Assembly: GCA_902538085.1 (NCBI GenBank)
Contig: CACBDV010000001.1
Coordinates: 169,766-233,765, forward strand
Source of the DNA: an uncultured Alphaproteobacteria bacterium
GTDB lineage: Bacteria > Pseudomonadota > Alphaproteobacteria > HIMB59
Length of the DNA stretch: 64,000 bases
Direction: 5' to 3'
The notes under the pieces were generated by a model. The model was not told the DNA's origin. It made no database searches and saw only the letters and a list, made by a program, of their open reading frames with translations. The position numbers and the translations under genes are program-made. Shown one piece after another: positions 24,833 to 34,178 of the stretch (position 1 is the stretch's first letter; each line of letters starts with the position of its first letter).

Positions 24833-26667
24833 TGAATAAATTTTTACAAAAAAACTATCTTATAGTATCTATACTAAGCACTGTAATTTTATTTTTGTCC
24901 TTTAATTTTATAATCCAAAAAATCAATTTTAATTTGGGAGTTGATTTTACCTCTACCAAAACTTTTACTCTTTCAAGTGGTACTAAGAGAGTTATAGACG
25001 AAATAGAAGAGCCAATAAAAATTAATTTTGTATATAGCAGAGACTTGTCTAAAAATATTCCAATTATTCAAAATTACGCTAATCAAGTTCAAGGTCTATT
25101 AAACAGATATTCAGATCTAGCTTTAGGTAAAATTGAATTAAACTTTATTGAACCAGAACCTTATTCAGATGATGAAGATTATGTAAATAGATATGGTGTG
25201 CAGGGTTTTCCTATAGATCAAGAAGGATCGAAAGTATATTTTGGATTAATTGCTTCAAATACAACAGATGACATAGAAACTGTTCCCTTTTTTGATCCAT
25301 CAAAAGCTGGCACATTAGAAAAACAATTGACTGACATTGTATACAAACTTAATAGATCAAAAAAACCAATGATTGGTTTTTTATCATGGGTGGATACTAC
25401 ACCACCAATGATGCCAAATAATCAACTTGGACAAGGAGAATATACGATACTTGAGGAGCTTAGTTATTTTTATGATTTTGAGTTTTTAGATACAGACGTA
25501 GAGAGTTTTGAAGGTATTGACTTATTAATAGTTTATCACCCCTCTGACATTAGTAACAAAACTGAATATGCAGTTGAACAATTTATTTTGAATGGGGGAA
25601 AATCAGTTATTTTTGTTGATCCATTTTTTGAGAAAAATGACCATTCAAATAAATCATCAAATTTAGAAAATGTCTTAAAAACCCTCAATGTTAACTATAA
25701 TAGCAATGTTATTTTAGATGGTGCTCAAGCCACAAGACTGCAAACACAACAAAACATAACTGAAAATACATCTTTGCAAACTATGTTGAAATTGAATTGG
25801 CCTGAAGTCAGAGGACAGTTCATTAATCAAGCTGAAGAAATTGGAGACGGTTTATCTTTAATTAGACTTGTGTCTCCAGGTGGTCTTTCCCCATTAAATG
25901 ATGAAAGTGAAATTTCTTACACTCCTATTATGTCCTCCAGTGAGGTAACAATGGATCTACCTATGAAAGAGGTACATGATCCAATTAAGCTCATTAATAA
26001 TTTTCAGCCAACAGGAATTAGCTATGACTTTGGTGTAAAATTAAGTGGTATCGCAAAAAGTAATTTTAATGATTTTGAATTTAAAAATGATAATCATTTA
26101 GAAATATCCTCAAAAAATATAAATGTGGTAGTTTTTAGTGACGCTGATTTTATAAGAAATGCCTTTTGGGCAAGAATTCAGAAGTTTTTAGATACCAATG
26201 TAATAGAGGCGACATCTGATAATGGAAGTTTAGTTACAAATGTGTTTGACTCAATGACAGGTTATGATGAATTTATTGATCTGAGAAACAAAGAAGCTCC
26301 ATTTAGACCGTTTGTTGTAGTTCAAAAACTTCAAGCAGAAGCAGAACAGATGTATCTAGGACAAGAACAGCAATTACAAGCTCAACTTGATAATACATTA
26401 AATCAAATTCAAAATTTATCAGGCGGTAGAGATGTAGAAAGTGTCAATTTATCTGACAAACAATTAATGGAATTAGCAAATTTTCAATTACAAGTAGAAA
26501 ATACTCGTAAACAACTAAGAGAAGTTAGAAGAAATTTAAGTAAAGACATAGATCGATTAGCAAATCAAATAAACATATTAAATACTTTTTTAATACCTGT
26601 TCTTTTAATTCTACTAATGTTTTTTATTCCAAGACAACTCGGTATCAGAAAAAGAAAAAGCAGATAA
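24832..26667 (+). CDS. GldG-like membrane-anchored auxiliary ABC protein
   Basis: A 611-residue protein when begun at ATG 24832, which shares one base with the stop of the permease gene; an in-frame start at 24790 would overlap the permease by 43 bases. It has an N-terminal helix (NYLIVSILSTVILFLSFNFI), a large extracytoplasmic domain with the GldG features VDFTSTKTFTLSSGT and YSDLALGKIELNFIEPE, a coiled coil around residues 490-570 (AEQMYLGQEQQLQAQLDN) and a C-terminal helix. This matches 'ABC-type uncharacterised transport system' GldG proteins. It probably forms a complex with the upstream ATPase and permease. Confidence 0.88.
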   Translation: MNKFLQKNYLIVSILSTVILFLSFNFIIQKINFNLGVDFTSTKTFTLSSGTKRVIDEIEEPIKINFVYSRDLSKNIPIIQNYANQVQGLLNRYSDLALGKIELNFIEPEPYSDDEDYVNRYGVQGFPIDQEGSKVYFGLIASNTTDDIETVPFFDPSKAGTLEKQLTDIVYKLNRSKKPMIGFLSWVDTTPPMMPNNQLGQGEYTILEELSYFYDFEFLDTDVESFEGIDLLIVYHPSDISNKTEYAVEQFILNGGKSVIFVDPFFEKNDHSNKSSNLENVLKTLNVNYNSNVILDGAQATRLQTQQNITENTSLQTMLKLNWPEVRGQFINQAEEIGDGLSLIRLVSPGGLSPLNDESEISYTPIMSSSEVTMDLPMKEVHDPIKLINNFQPTGISYDFGVKLSGIAKSNFNDFEFKNDNHLEISSKNINVVVFSDADFIRNAFWARIQKFLDTNVIEATSDNGSLVTNVFDSMTGYDEFIDLRNKEAPFRPFVVVQKLQAEAEQMYLGQEQQLQAQLDNTLNQIQNLSGGRDVESVNLSDKQLMELANFQLQVENTRKQLREVRRNLSKDIDRLANQINILNTFLIPVLLILLMFFIPRQLGIRKRKSR

Positions 26668-27672
26668 ATGTATATTAAAAATTTAAAAATATTGGTTTTA
26701 CTTTCTTTTGGATTTTTAATTATTGCCCTTGGTATGTATTTTGATGGCAAAAATATCTCTAACAAGTCATCATCTGAAGTATTATTTCCTAGTTTTGATG
26801 AAGTTTTACCGGAAATAGCATACATTGAATTTTCTAATCAAAATGGAAAATCTGTTATTGAAATCATTGATAATCAATGGCTTATTTCAAGCTCAAATAA
26901 TTTTCCCGCAAATACTGAGCTTTTAAGTAGGTTTTTTATTCAACTTCGTGAAGCAAATATTTTAGATGCTAAAACTAATCGTGAAGATCTTTTATACAAA
27001 TTGGGTCTAGATGATGAAAATAAAATGCAATTAATATTAAAATCTGAAGAAGATGTAATATTGTATTCACTAGATATTGGTATTTATAATTATAATATCC
27101 CAGGATCTTATATAAAGGCTCCTGAGTCTAATCAATCTTATTTGGTTTCAACAAACTTAACCGCCGATGTATCTGATTTCTACTGGGTGCCCACCGATTT
27201 AATAAATATTGGTAAATCTCAAATTCAATCAATTCAAATTTATAATCAAAATATGATTAACTTAAGTGTCAAAGAAGGAGAGCTGAAACATACAAATTTG
27301 ACCTCTCAATTTAATGAAATTGATAATGATAAAATTATTGATGCTCAAAATATATTAACTGATCTTCAACATAATGGCTTTATACTTAAGACAGAATTAC
27401 CTAACTCACCAGATTTAAAAGCTAGGTTTACACTCAATAATGGAACTATAATTTTTGTAAATCTTTACGATATTGAGGGTAAAGGTGTTCACGCTACTTT
27501 TGATTGGAATTATGTCGATGATAAAGTTCAAATATCAAAGTTTATAGATCCATTGCTAGATGGAAATCAAATACAAGTTAGTTCGGTTGCTTTTTTAAAT
27601 AATTTTGCTTTTAGCGTTCCTCAAATATTTTTTGATACATTGAATATAAAATTAAGAGAAAAAACCGAATAA
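26668..27672 (+). CDS. DUF4340 domain protein of the Gld-like ABC cluster
   Basis: A 334-residue protein with an N-terminal membrane helix (LKILVLLSFGFLIIALGMYF) and a periplasmic repeat-like domain with the NQWLISSSNNFPANTELLSR and LLYKLGLDDENKMQLIL segments seen in DUF4340 proteins. These are almost always encoded after GldG-like genes. It starts at the base after the GldG stop. The function is unknown. Its stop meets the stop of the convergent epimerase gene with no gap, and there is no clear terminator between them. Confidence 0.85.
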   Translation: MYIKNLKILVLLSFGFLIIALGMYFDGKNISNKSSSEVLFPSFDEVLPEIAYIEFSNQNGKSVIEIIDNQWLISSSNNFPANTELLSRFFIQLREANILDAKTNREDLLYKLGLDDENKMQLILKSEEDVILYSLDIGIYNYNIPGSYIKAPESNQSYLVSTNLTADVSDFYWVPTDLINIGKSQIQSIQIYNQNMINLSVKEGELKHTNLTSQFNEIDNDKIIDAQNILTDLQHNGFILKTELPNSPDLKARFTLNNGTIIFVNLYDIEGKGVHATFDWNYVDDKVQISKFIDPLLDGNQIQVSSVAFLNNFAFSVPQIFFDTLNIKLREKTE

Positions 27673-28626
27673 TTATTCAATTTCTCCAATTTCAAATTTC
27701 ATTTGATGTTTATAAATTTGTGATGGGTTTAATTGTGTTGAAGGAAATTTTCGATTATTGGGTGCGTTTGGAAAACCCTGAGTTTCAAAACACATACCTT
27801 GATATTTTTTAATTTTAATACGATTACTGGAATATTTTAAATGCTGACCAGTATAAAATTGAACACCAGGTTGATTTGAAAAAATTTTTAGGGATATATT
27901 GCTTTTTGGTGATTGTATTTTAGCTGCAAACTTAGAATTTTTTTTTATGATGAAATTTTCATCAAATCCCTTGAATTTATTAGTAAATTTATCGCGTATC
28001 CTAGTTGATTTTTTAAAATCAAAATGTGTTCCTTTTACATTCTTTACCCTACCAGTAGGTATATTTTCAGAGTCATTTTCTAAGTACTGATTTGAATTGA
28101 TTTGGACGTGGTGATCAAAAATATCTTTTTTAATTTTATCTAAATTCCAATAGGCGTGATTTACCAAATTAACGTGAGTAGTTTTTGATGTTTGTGCACT
28201 TATATTGATTTTGAGAGTCGAATTTGCAATTGAGTAATCACAACTAGAATATAATTCTCCTGGGAAACCCTGATCTTTATCTGGTGATATACAATAATAG
28301 CTAATATGAGATTTGGAGAAGCTCTTAACTTGCCAAATTTTTGAGTCAAACCCTTTTTTACCACCGTGTAGTATATTTTTTCCCTCATTTTTAGTTAATT
28401 TGTATTTTACTCCTTTGATCTGAAATTGAGCTTTTTTTATTCTATTTGCATACCTGCCACATGTTGCGCCTAAGTAATTTTTATTATTTTTATATGATGA
28501 GATATTTCCTAAATTAAGAATTAAATTGATTTTTTTCTTTTTATAAAAAACTTCAAATAATGTTGCACCAATATTGAGAGTCTTAACTCTTAAAAACTTA
28601 TTTTCAATTGTGTGTGATTTAATCAT
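27673..28626 (-). CDS. galM: Aldose 1-epimerase (mutarotase)
   Basis: A 317-residue GalM-family enzyme that interconverts alpha and beta anomers of aldoses. It has the substrate Arg motif GATCGRYANRI, the catalytic His in NLVNHAYWNL, and the Asp/Glu sites GFDENFII and TQGFPNAPN. The pattern YTGQHL is also typical. It is the last gene of the minus-strand inositol series, 6 bases after the aldolase gene's stop. Lys content is high, consistent with the AT-rich genome. Its sugar is unknown; it may serve any of the imported hexoses. Confidence 0.9.
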   Translation of the reverse strand: MIKSHTIENKFLRVKTLNIGATLFEVFYKKKKINLILNLGNISSYKNNKNYLGATCGRYANRIKKAQFQIKGVKYKLTKNEGKNILHGGKKGFDSKIWQVKSFSKSHISYYCISPDKDQGFPGELYSSCDYSIANSTLKINISAQTSKTTHVNLVNHAYWNLDKIKKDIFDHHVQINSNQYLENDSENIPTGRVKNVKGTHFDFKKSTRIRDKFTNKFKGFDENFIIKKNSKFAAKIQSPKSNISLKIFSNQPGVQFYTGQHLKYSSNRIKIKKYQGMCFETQGFPNAPNNRKFPSTQLNPSQIYKHQMKFEIGEIE

Positions 28627-28632
28627 TAATGA

Positions 28633-29463
28633 TTAAATTTTTGAAACATTCTCTAAAACTTTTTTTGTTACTTCTTTTAATCTTGGAATAGTTGAATTGA
28701 TTAATTTAATACGGTCATAAGTATTTGGATCTTTTGCAATTTCCTCTCTTAAAGTATCGCCGAAAGTTTTTCTGAGTTCAGTGCCGATATTAAACTTACA
28801 AACATTCGTTGTATTTGCTATCGTTCTTTTAAGTGTATCGTCGATACCGCTACTTCCGTGAAGCACCAATGGTACTTCGGTTAAGGTTTCTATCTTCTTT
28901 ATGACTTGCATATCAATAGAAGAGGATTTGTTTGTCTGTAAATGTACGTTTCCTGCACTAATGGCCATTGCATCACATTTGGTTAATTCAGCAAATGTCT
29001 TAGCTTCTTCTGGATCTGTGCTTTGTGACTTAGCACCATCATTGTAACCAACAAATCCAATTTCTCCCTCAACGGAAATATTTTGTTTATGAGCTAATTC
29101 AACGATTTCACTTGTTTTATCAACGTTTTCATTAAGTGAAAGCTTGGATCCATCAAACATTACAGATGTGAATCCGTTGTCAATTGCCTGTAAACACTCT
29201 TCTTTCGTATAGCCATGATCTAAATGACAAACTATTGGACTAGATGATTGCTCAGCCAAGTATCTAAACATTTTACCTAAAACTGGTAGAGGTGTATTTG
29301 CTCTACAACCTGGTCCTGCTTGAAGAATGACAGGTACCTTGAGCTCTTCGGCTGTTTCTGCATAACATCTTGCATCTTCCCAACCTAATACTACTAATCC
29401 TGCAACGGCATAATTATTTTTTTTTGCTTCTTGTAAAACTTCTGAGAGGCTAGCTATCGTCAT
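28633..29463 (-). CDS. iolJ: Class II aldolase, probable 5-dehydro-2-deoxyphosphogluconate aldolase (IolJ)
   Basis: A 276-residue zinc-dependent class II aldolase of the FbaA/GatY/IolJ group. Zn-binding histidines are in VCHLDHGYTKEECLQA and in PLVLHGSSGIDDTL, and the phosphate-binding Gly/Asn segment is KFNIGTELRKTF. In B. subtilis IolJ splits 2-deoxy-5-keto-gluconate 6-phosphate into dihydroxyacetone phosphate and malonate semialdehyde. The neighbours iolB and iolC strongly favour that role here over fructose-bisphosphate or tagatose-bisphosphate cleavage, which cannot be excluded from motifs. The start overlaps the stop of iolB by 4 bases. Confidence 0.82.
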   Translation of the reverse strand: MTIASLSEVLQEAKKNNYAVAGLVVLGWEDARCYAETAEELKVPVILQAGPGCRANTPLPVLGKMFRYLAEQSSSPIVCHLDHGYTKEECLQAIDNGFTSVMFDGSKLSLNENVDKTSEIVELAHKQNISVEGEIGFVGYNDGAKSQSTDPEEAKTFAELTKCDAMAISAGNVHLQTNKSSSIDMQVIKKIETLTEVPLVLHGSSGIDDTLKRTIANTTNVCKFNIGTELRKTFGDTLREEIAKDPNTYDRIKLINSTIPRLKEVTKKVLENVSKI

Positions 29464-30302
29464 TTATATTTTGCTATCATATCCTTAATACCTGGGATTG
29501 TTTCTAATTGGTAAGCATGAGTTTTTTGGAAAGATTGAATAAGTGATCTTTGAGAAAGACCTACTAGGATTGTAAAATAATACATCTCATATCCTGGGGC
29601 AACCACACATGGATGATATCCTTTATTAATTGCAATAGTAGAGCCATTAAAAAGTTGATAACCGTGACCCTCTTTTTCATCTTCTGATTGCATAATTTGA
29701 ACACCAAAACCATGTCCTGGTTTAAATCGATAATTATAAACTTCATCATGACGAGTTTCTTGAGGGAGATCATCTGTGTCGTGTTTGTGAGGAGGGAAGC
29801 CTGACCACCCTCCAGCGCCAACAGTATATAATTCATTTACTAATAATCGACCAACTTGATCATGATGTTTCGCACCTAAGATATGTTTAATTTTTCTGTG
29901 AGTTTTAGTATCGTCTGAGCCGTATTGAACAACATCTAGTTCTTCTTTTAAAACGAGAAATGGCTCTAATTTTTTTTCATAAATTCCACCAGCTATGAAA
30001 CACTCAGAGGAGTCAGATAAACAAGTAATTTTACATTTTGAATTTGTAGGAATATAACTACCCTCAGGTTCACCATCCCATACGTCAGTTGTTCTTTTTC
30101 CAATCTGTCCTAACTTATTATCCTCCACGGTAATCTCGACGATACCTGTTGCAGGAACTACGCTACTTTCATGCTTTGATAGTTGGTATTCATAGGACTC
30201 ACCTTTTTTTAAATTGATAATATTAAAATAAACTAAAGGTACTGTTTTATTTGTTTCTCCAAATAAAGCTTGATTTTTATTATCTGAATAAGGGATGTGC
30301 AT
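29460..30302 (-). CDS. iolB: 5-deoxy-glucuronate isomerase
   Basis: A 280-residue cupin-fold enzyme. The IolB signature GGWSGFPPHKHDTDDLPQET with metal-binding His and the later ETRHDEVYNYRF and GYHPCVVAPGYEMYYFTIL segments are diagnostic. IolB converts 5-deoxy-D-glucuronate to 2-deoxy-5-keto-D-gluconate. It follows iolC directly and overlaps iolJ by four bases, forming iolC-iolB-iolJ. The length is normal for the family. Confidence 0.95.
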   Translation of the reverse strand: MHIPYSDNKNQALFGETNKTVPLVYFNIINLKKGESYEYQLSKHESSVVPATGIVEITVEDNKLGQIGKRTTDVWDGEPEGSYIPTNSKCKITCLSDSSECFIAGGIYEKKLEPFLVLKEELDVVQYGSDDTKTHRKIKHILGAKHHDQVGRLLVNELYTVGAGGWSGFPPHKHDTDDLPQETRHDEVYNYRFKPGHGFGVQIMQSEDEKEGHGYQLFNGSTIAINKGYHPCVVAPGYEMYYFTILVGLSQRSLIQSFQKTHAYQLETIPGIKDMIAKYK

Positions 30303-31265
30303 CTATAACTCCTTTTGATTTTGGTTAATAAATTTTTCTAATTCCTGATTATTGGGCATAGCTGAGGAACATCCTACTCTTGTTACAACTATTGCAGCAT
30401 TTGCGGAACCCCGAATTACTGCATCCTCTAAACTAAGGCCATTGTATAGGGAGCTTATAAAACCTCCATTGAATGCGTCGCCTGCACCGGTAGGTTTAAT
30501 AGCTTCGACATTAAATGTCCCGTGTTGGCTCTCATTTTCTTTAGTAAATACTTTGGATCCCTCTTCACCCATTTTATAGACAATCACTGATGGTTTTTTT
30601 TTAATATACACTTTTGCTAATTCAAGTCCATTTGTGGAATTATCAGCCACATTAAATTCTAAATCGTTTCCAATGATAATATCCATTTCATTCATAATTT
30701 CCTTGTAAACATCTGATTTGATTGTATCAGACTCCCAGTTGTAAGGCCGATAATCAAGATCGATTATTAATGGTATCTTGAGATCTGAAATTTGTTTTGA
30801 GGCAACCAAAACAGCATTCCTTGAAGGTTCTCCAGAGAGCGCAGTTCCAGAGATGAATACAGCAGAGTAATTATTGAAATTAATTTTATTAATATCCTCC
30901 TTATTAAGTTGCAGATCACAAGGATTACTTCTGTAAAGAATAGATTGGTTATTTTTTAAAACAGTTTCAACAACAGCTATTTGTGTTTGAAATGATTTAT
31001 TGACTTTTCTGCAGTGTTCTACACCAACTTTGAATTCATTAAGTTTGTTAATTATGTATTCTCCGATTGCATCGTCAGATATACAAGTAAGTAAATCAGT
31101 GCTTACACCCAAGTTCGATAGAGCAACACAAGTATTTGCCGCCGAGCCCCCTAAATGAGAAGAAAAGTTATTTACATCAGAGATTTTTGTACCGGGTGGC
31201 TCTGGATAAATATCCAATCCTGCTCTCCCTATTACAAGAATTTTTTTTGTATTGTCAAATTTCAT
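30303..31265 (-). CDS. iolC: PfkB-family kinase, 5-dehydro-2-deoxygluconokinase
   Basis: A 320-residue ribokinase-fold kinase starting with KKILVIGRAGLDIYPEPPG, which is typical of IolC. It has the sugar-binding GGSAANTCVALSNLG and the ATP/anion-hole motif IKPTGAGDAFNGGF with the catalytic Asp. IolC phosphorylates 2-deoxy-5-keto-D-gluconate. The identity is supported by iolB and iolJ directly downstream (zero gap to iolB). The upstream Gfo/Idh/MocA gene ends 34 bases earlier. Confidence 0.92.
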   Translation of the reverse strand: MKFDNTKKILVIGRAGLDIYPEPPGTKISDVNNFSSHLGGSAANTCVALSNLGVSTDLLTCISDDAIGEYIINKLNEFKVGVEHCRKVNKSFQTQIAVVETVLKNNQSILYRSNPCDLQLNKEDINKINFNNYSAVFISGTALSGEPSRNAVLVASKQISDLKIPLIIDLDYRPYNWESDTIKSDVYKEIMNEMDIIIGNDLEFNVADNSTNGLELAKVYIKKKPSVIVYKMGEEGSKVFTKENESQHGTFNVEAIKPTGAGDAFNGGFISSLYNGLSLEDAVIRGSANAAIVVTRVGCSSAMPNNQELEKFINQNQKEL

Positions 31266-31299
31266 TTAATGAAAATTAAGTCTAGAGGAATTATTGTAA

Positions 31300-32457
31300 T
31301 TACTTAAGAATTTTTTGTATTTCCTCTAGTGAAAAATAGTCTGCCTTCTTAAAAGTAGTCTCTATCTCTTGGGGTGTTTTGGTGTCTGCTGCCTTCATTG
31401 TTGATTGAATAATATCCAAAACGTGTAACGATAATTCTCCGCTACATCTGTGTTCAAGTTCATTATCAATACAGTATGCCATTTCAGCTAATCCGACACC
31501 ACGGTAGTTGGCATTAGTTGGCGACTCATTAGCCCTACCGCTATGAGATGTAATATTAATTTTACCAAGGGGCATATCATCAGTTTTGTGCTCTTGCCAA
31601 AGACCACTATCATCAGTACTTGTGTATACTGAGCCTCCAAACATATTTGGATCAGGCACAATCATAGAACCTTTATCGCCGTAAAGCTCGATGTGATTAC
31701 GTTGGTGAGCTACAACATCAAACGATAAAGTTATTTGAATCAGAGCCCCATTATGAAATTCTAAATTGACTAAATAGCTAGTTTGACATTCCACATCAAA
31801 CTCCTGATCTTTTTTTGGGCCTATGCCTATCACTCTTTTATCGAAAACTTTGGTAGAAATACCATGAACACTTTTAGCAGGGCCAAGTAAATTTACTAAA
31901 GCTGTTAAATAGTATGGTCCCATATCTATAACTGGGCCACCTTCATTATTTGCAAACCACGGTTCAGGATTGGGATGATAAGATTGAACTCCTGGATAAG
32001 CAAAAATAGCATTTCCAAGCCGAACATTTCCAATTTTATTATCGTTTATTAATTCAATAGATTTTTGAATTCCACCACCTAAAAAAGTATCAGGAGCATT
32101 GCCGATATATAAGTTTTGACTTTTAGATAATTTTAAGAGATTTTCACCATCTAAAAAATTTACAGCCATTGGTTTCTCACTATAAACATGTTTGCCATTC
32201 TCCAGTGAATTTTTCGCTACATCGTAATGAGCCTTTGGAATAGTTAAATTTAAAATAATATCGATTTCACTATCTTTTAATATTTCATCAACGGAACAAG
32301 AGTTTATATTATAAGTTTCAGCACATTTTTTAGAGTTTTCATGATTAATATCAGCACACTTAATTATGCGAAAATTATTAAAATAATCATGTCCTCTAAA
32401 ATATGTTTCAGAAATATGACCACATCCTATTAAGCCAACATTAAAGACTTTGTTCAT
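31300..32457 (-). CDS. Gfo/Idh/MocA-family oxidoreductase
   Basis: A 385-residue NAD(P)-dependent dehydrogenase with the Rossmann motif VGLIGCGHISETYF, EKPMAVNFLDGENLL with the catalytic lysine, and the MGPYYLTALVNLLGPA segment. Family members oxidise sugars and inositols (galactose, scyllo-inositol, glucose and others). The location between the aldehyde dehydrogenase and iolC favours a cyclitol or sugar related to inositol. It is distinct from the IolG-like gene at 46672, so the organism could oxidise two stereoisomers or run two steps. It starts 9 bases after the aldehyde dehydrogenase stop. Confidence 0.88.
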   Translation of the reverse strand: MNKVFNVGLIGCGHISETYFRGHDYFNNFRIIKCADINHENSKKCAETYNINSCSVDEILKDSEIDIILNLTIPKAHYDVAKNSLENGKHVYSEKPMAVNFLDGENLLKLSKSQNLYIGNAPDTFLGGGIQKSIELINDNKIGNVRLGNAIFAYPGVQSYHPNPEPWFANNEGGPVIDMGPYYLTALVNLLGPAKSVHGISTKVFDKRVIGIGPKKDQEFDVECQTSYLVNLEFHNGALIQITLSFDVVAHQRNHIELYGDKGSMIVPDPNMFGGSVYTSTDDSGLWQEHKTDDMPLGKINITSHSGRANESPTNANYRGVGLAEMAYCIDNELEHRCSGELSLHVLDIIQSTMKAADTKTPQEIETTFKKADYFSLEEIQKILK

Positions 32458-32466
32458 ATATATGAA

Positions 32467-33924
32467 TTATTTATCTAGGCCGCACATATTGATGTATTTT
32501 ATTTCAATAAAATCATCAATTCCATACTTTGAGCCTTCTCTGCCAAGACCGGACTCTTTTATTCCTCCAAATGGTGCCTCTGCTTTTGAAGTTAATCCAG
32601 TATTGACTCCAACCATTCCGTATTCAAGTGCCTCAGCAACTCTCCATATTCTTCCAATATCTCTGGAATAAAAATAGGATGCAAGTCCGTATGGTGAGTT
32701 ATTTGCAAGTTTAATAACCTCTTTTTCATCTTTAAATTTGTAAATTGGAGCCACTGGCCCAAATGTTTCTTCAGTTGTAATTTTCGCTTCTGGTGAGACT
32801 TCAGTTAGAATTGTAGGCTGATAGAAGTTCATTCCTAAAGAATGCTTAGATCCACCAATTGCAACTTTTGCACCATATTGTAATGCATCTTGGACATGCT
32901 CCTCTACTTTATTTAAAGAGTGTTCATCAATCATGGGTCCAGAGGCATTTTCCTCGTTTAAACCATCTCCTACTTTTATTTTAGAAACAGCATCAACAAA
33001 TTTTGAACAGAACTCATCATGAACTTTTTCTTGGACATAAATTCTATTTGCACAAACACAAGTTTGTCCTGTATTTCTAAATTTACTTTGGATTGCACCG
33101 GCAACTGCATCATCAATATTTGCATCATTAAATACAATGAAGGGTGCGTGACCACCAAGTTCCATTGAGACTTTCTTAACAGTTCCAGAGCATTTCTGTA
33201 AAAGTATTTTTCCAATTTCTGTTGAACCAGTAAAAGATAATTTTCTAACAATTGGATTTGTGGCTAATTCCTCTCCGATTTCAGAGGCCTTTCCTGTAAT
33301 TACATTTAAAGTACCTTTTGGGAAGCCTGCCTCCTCAGCCAAAACTGCTAGTGCAAGTGCAGAATAAGGAGTTTGACTTGCTGGTTTAATCACAACTGGG
33401 CACCCAACAGCTAAAGCTGGTGCACATTTTCTTGTAATCATAGCATTAGGGAAATTCCATGGGGTAATGGATGCCACTACACCAACTGGTTGCTTCAAAA
33501 CAACAATTCTTCGATCGGTCATGGGATCTGGAATTGTATCTCCGTAAACCCTCTTGGCTTCTTCGGAGAACCATTCTACAAAAGAGGCTCCATAGCCTAT
33601 TTCTCCACGCGACTCATTTATTGGTTTTCCTTGTTCAACTGTCATGATTTGAGCTAATTCCTCTTTATTTTCAATCATTAAATCAAACCATTTTCTGAGT
33701 ATATCTGATCTTTGACGTGCAGATTTTGCCCTCCATTCAGGCCAGGCATTATTTGCTGCTTCTATAGCATTTCTGGTTTCAGATGTTCCACACTTAGGGA
33801 CTGTGCCGATCTCTTTCAAGCTAGCTGGATTGTTAACAGATATTGTCTCACCTGAGTCGGCATTAACCCATTCACCGTTAATGTAGCACTTATCTCTATA
33901 AAATTTTGAGTCTTTAATTTCCAT
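32467..33924 (-). CDS. NAD(P)-dependent aldehyde dehydrogenase, succinate-semialdehyde dehydrogenase-like
   Basis: A 485-residue aldehyde dehydrogenase with the cofactor motif PWNFPNAMITRKCAPALAVG, the catalytic Glu in MELGGHAPFIVF and catalytic Cys in NTGQTCVCANR. The C-terminal EAPFGGIKESGLGREGSKYG is typical of GabD-type enzymes. In an inositol island a malonate-semialdehyde or 2-oxo-aldehyde dehydrogenase would be expected; MmsA/IolA proteins have a different, CoA-binding N-terminus, so this is not a clear IolA. Spacing of 24 bases to the lipoyl-domain gene suggests one operon. Confidence 0.9.
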   Translation of the reverse strand: MEIKDSKFYRDKCYINGEWVNADSGETISVNNPASLKEIGTVPKCGTSETRNAIEAANNAWPEWRAKSARQRSDILRKWFDLMIENKEELAQIMTVEQGKPINESRGEIGYGASFVEWFSEEAKRVYGDTIPDPMTDRRIVVLKQPVGVVASITPWNFPNAMITRKCAPALAVGCPVVIKPASQTPYSALALAVLAEEAGFPKGTLNVITGKASEIGEELATNPIVRKLSFTGSTEIGKILLQKCSGTVKKVSMELGGHAPFIVFNDANIDDAVAGAIQSKFRNTGQTCVCANRIYVQEKVHDEFCSKFVDAVSKIKVGDGLNEENASGPMIDEHSLNKVEEHVQDALQYGAKVAIGGSKHSLGMNFYQPTILTEVSPEAKITTEETFGPVAPIYKFKDEKEVIKLANNSPYGLASYFYSRDIGRIWRVAEALEYGMVGVNTGLTSKAEAPFGGIKESGLGREGSKYGIDDFIEIKYINMCGLDK

Positions 33925-33948
33925 AAATATTTATAACAGTTTTAATTC

Positions 33949-34176
33949 TTATTCTACAGTGGCAATTTTACCACCTACAGGGATCGTATCTCCCTCTTGT
34001 GCAATTATCTCTGTTAATTTTCCATTAACTGTTGAAGGTATCTCAGCAGCTGTCTTATCAGTCTCAACTTCGCAGAGGATATCTCCCTCTTTAATTTCAT
34101 CTCCGACTTTTTTAAGCCACTTTACTACTTTTCCCTCGTCAACAGTTTCTCCAAGGGATGGCATTATTATTTCCAT
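33949..34176 (-). CDS. Free-standing lipoyl-domain protein
   Basis: A 75-residue single lipoyl domain, MEIIMPSLGETVDEGKVVKW at the start and EVETDKTAAEI with the lipoylated lysine at about residue 43. In 2-oxo acid dehydrogenase complexes this domain is the N-terminus of the E2 acyltransferase. Here the reading frame ends straight after the domain, with no E2 catalytic core or E3-binding domain. It lies 2 bases after the E1beta gene, so it is the acyl-carrier partner of the E1 pair. The partner acyltransferase and E3 must be elsewhere, or the E1 reaction ends on the free carrier. Confidence 0.9.
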   Translation of the reverse strand: MEIIMPSLGETVDEGKVVKWLKKVGDEIKEGDILCEVETDKTAAEIPSTVNGKLTEIIAQEGDTIPVGGKIATVE

Positions 34177-34178
34177 AA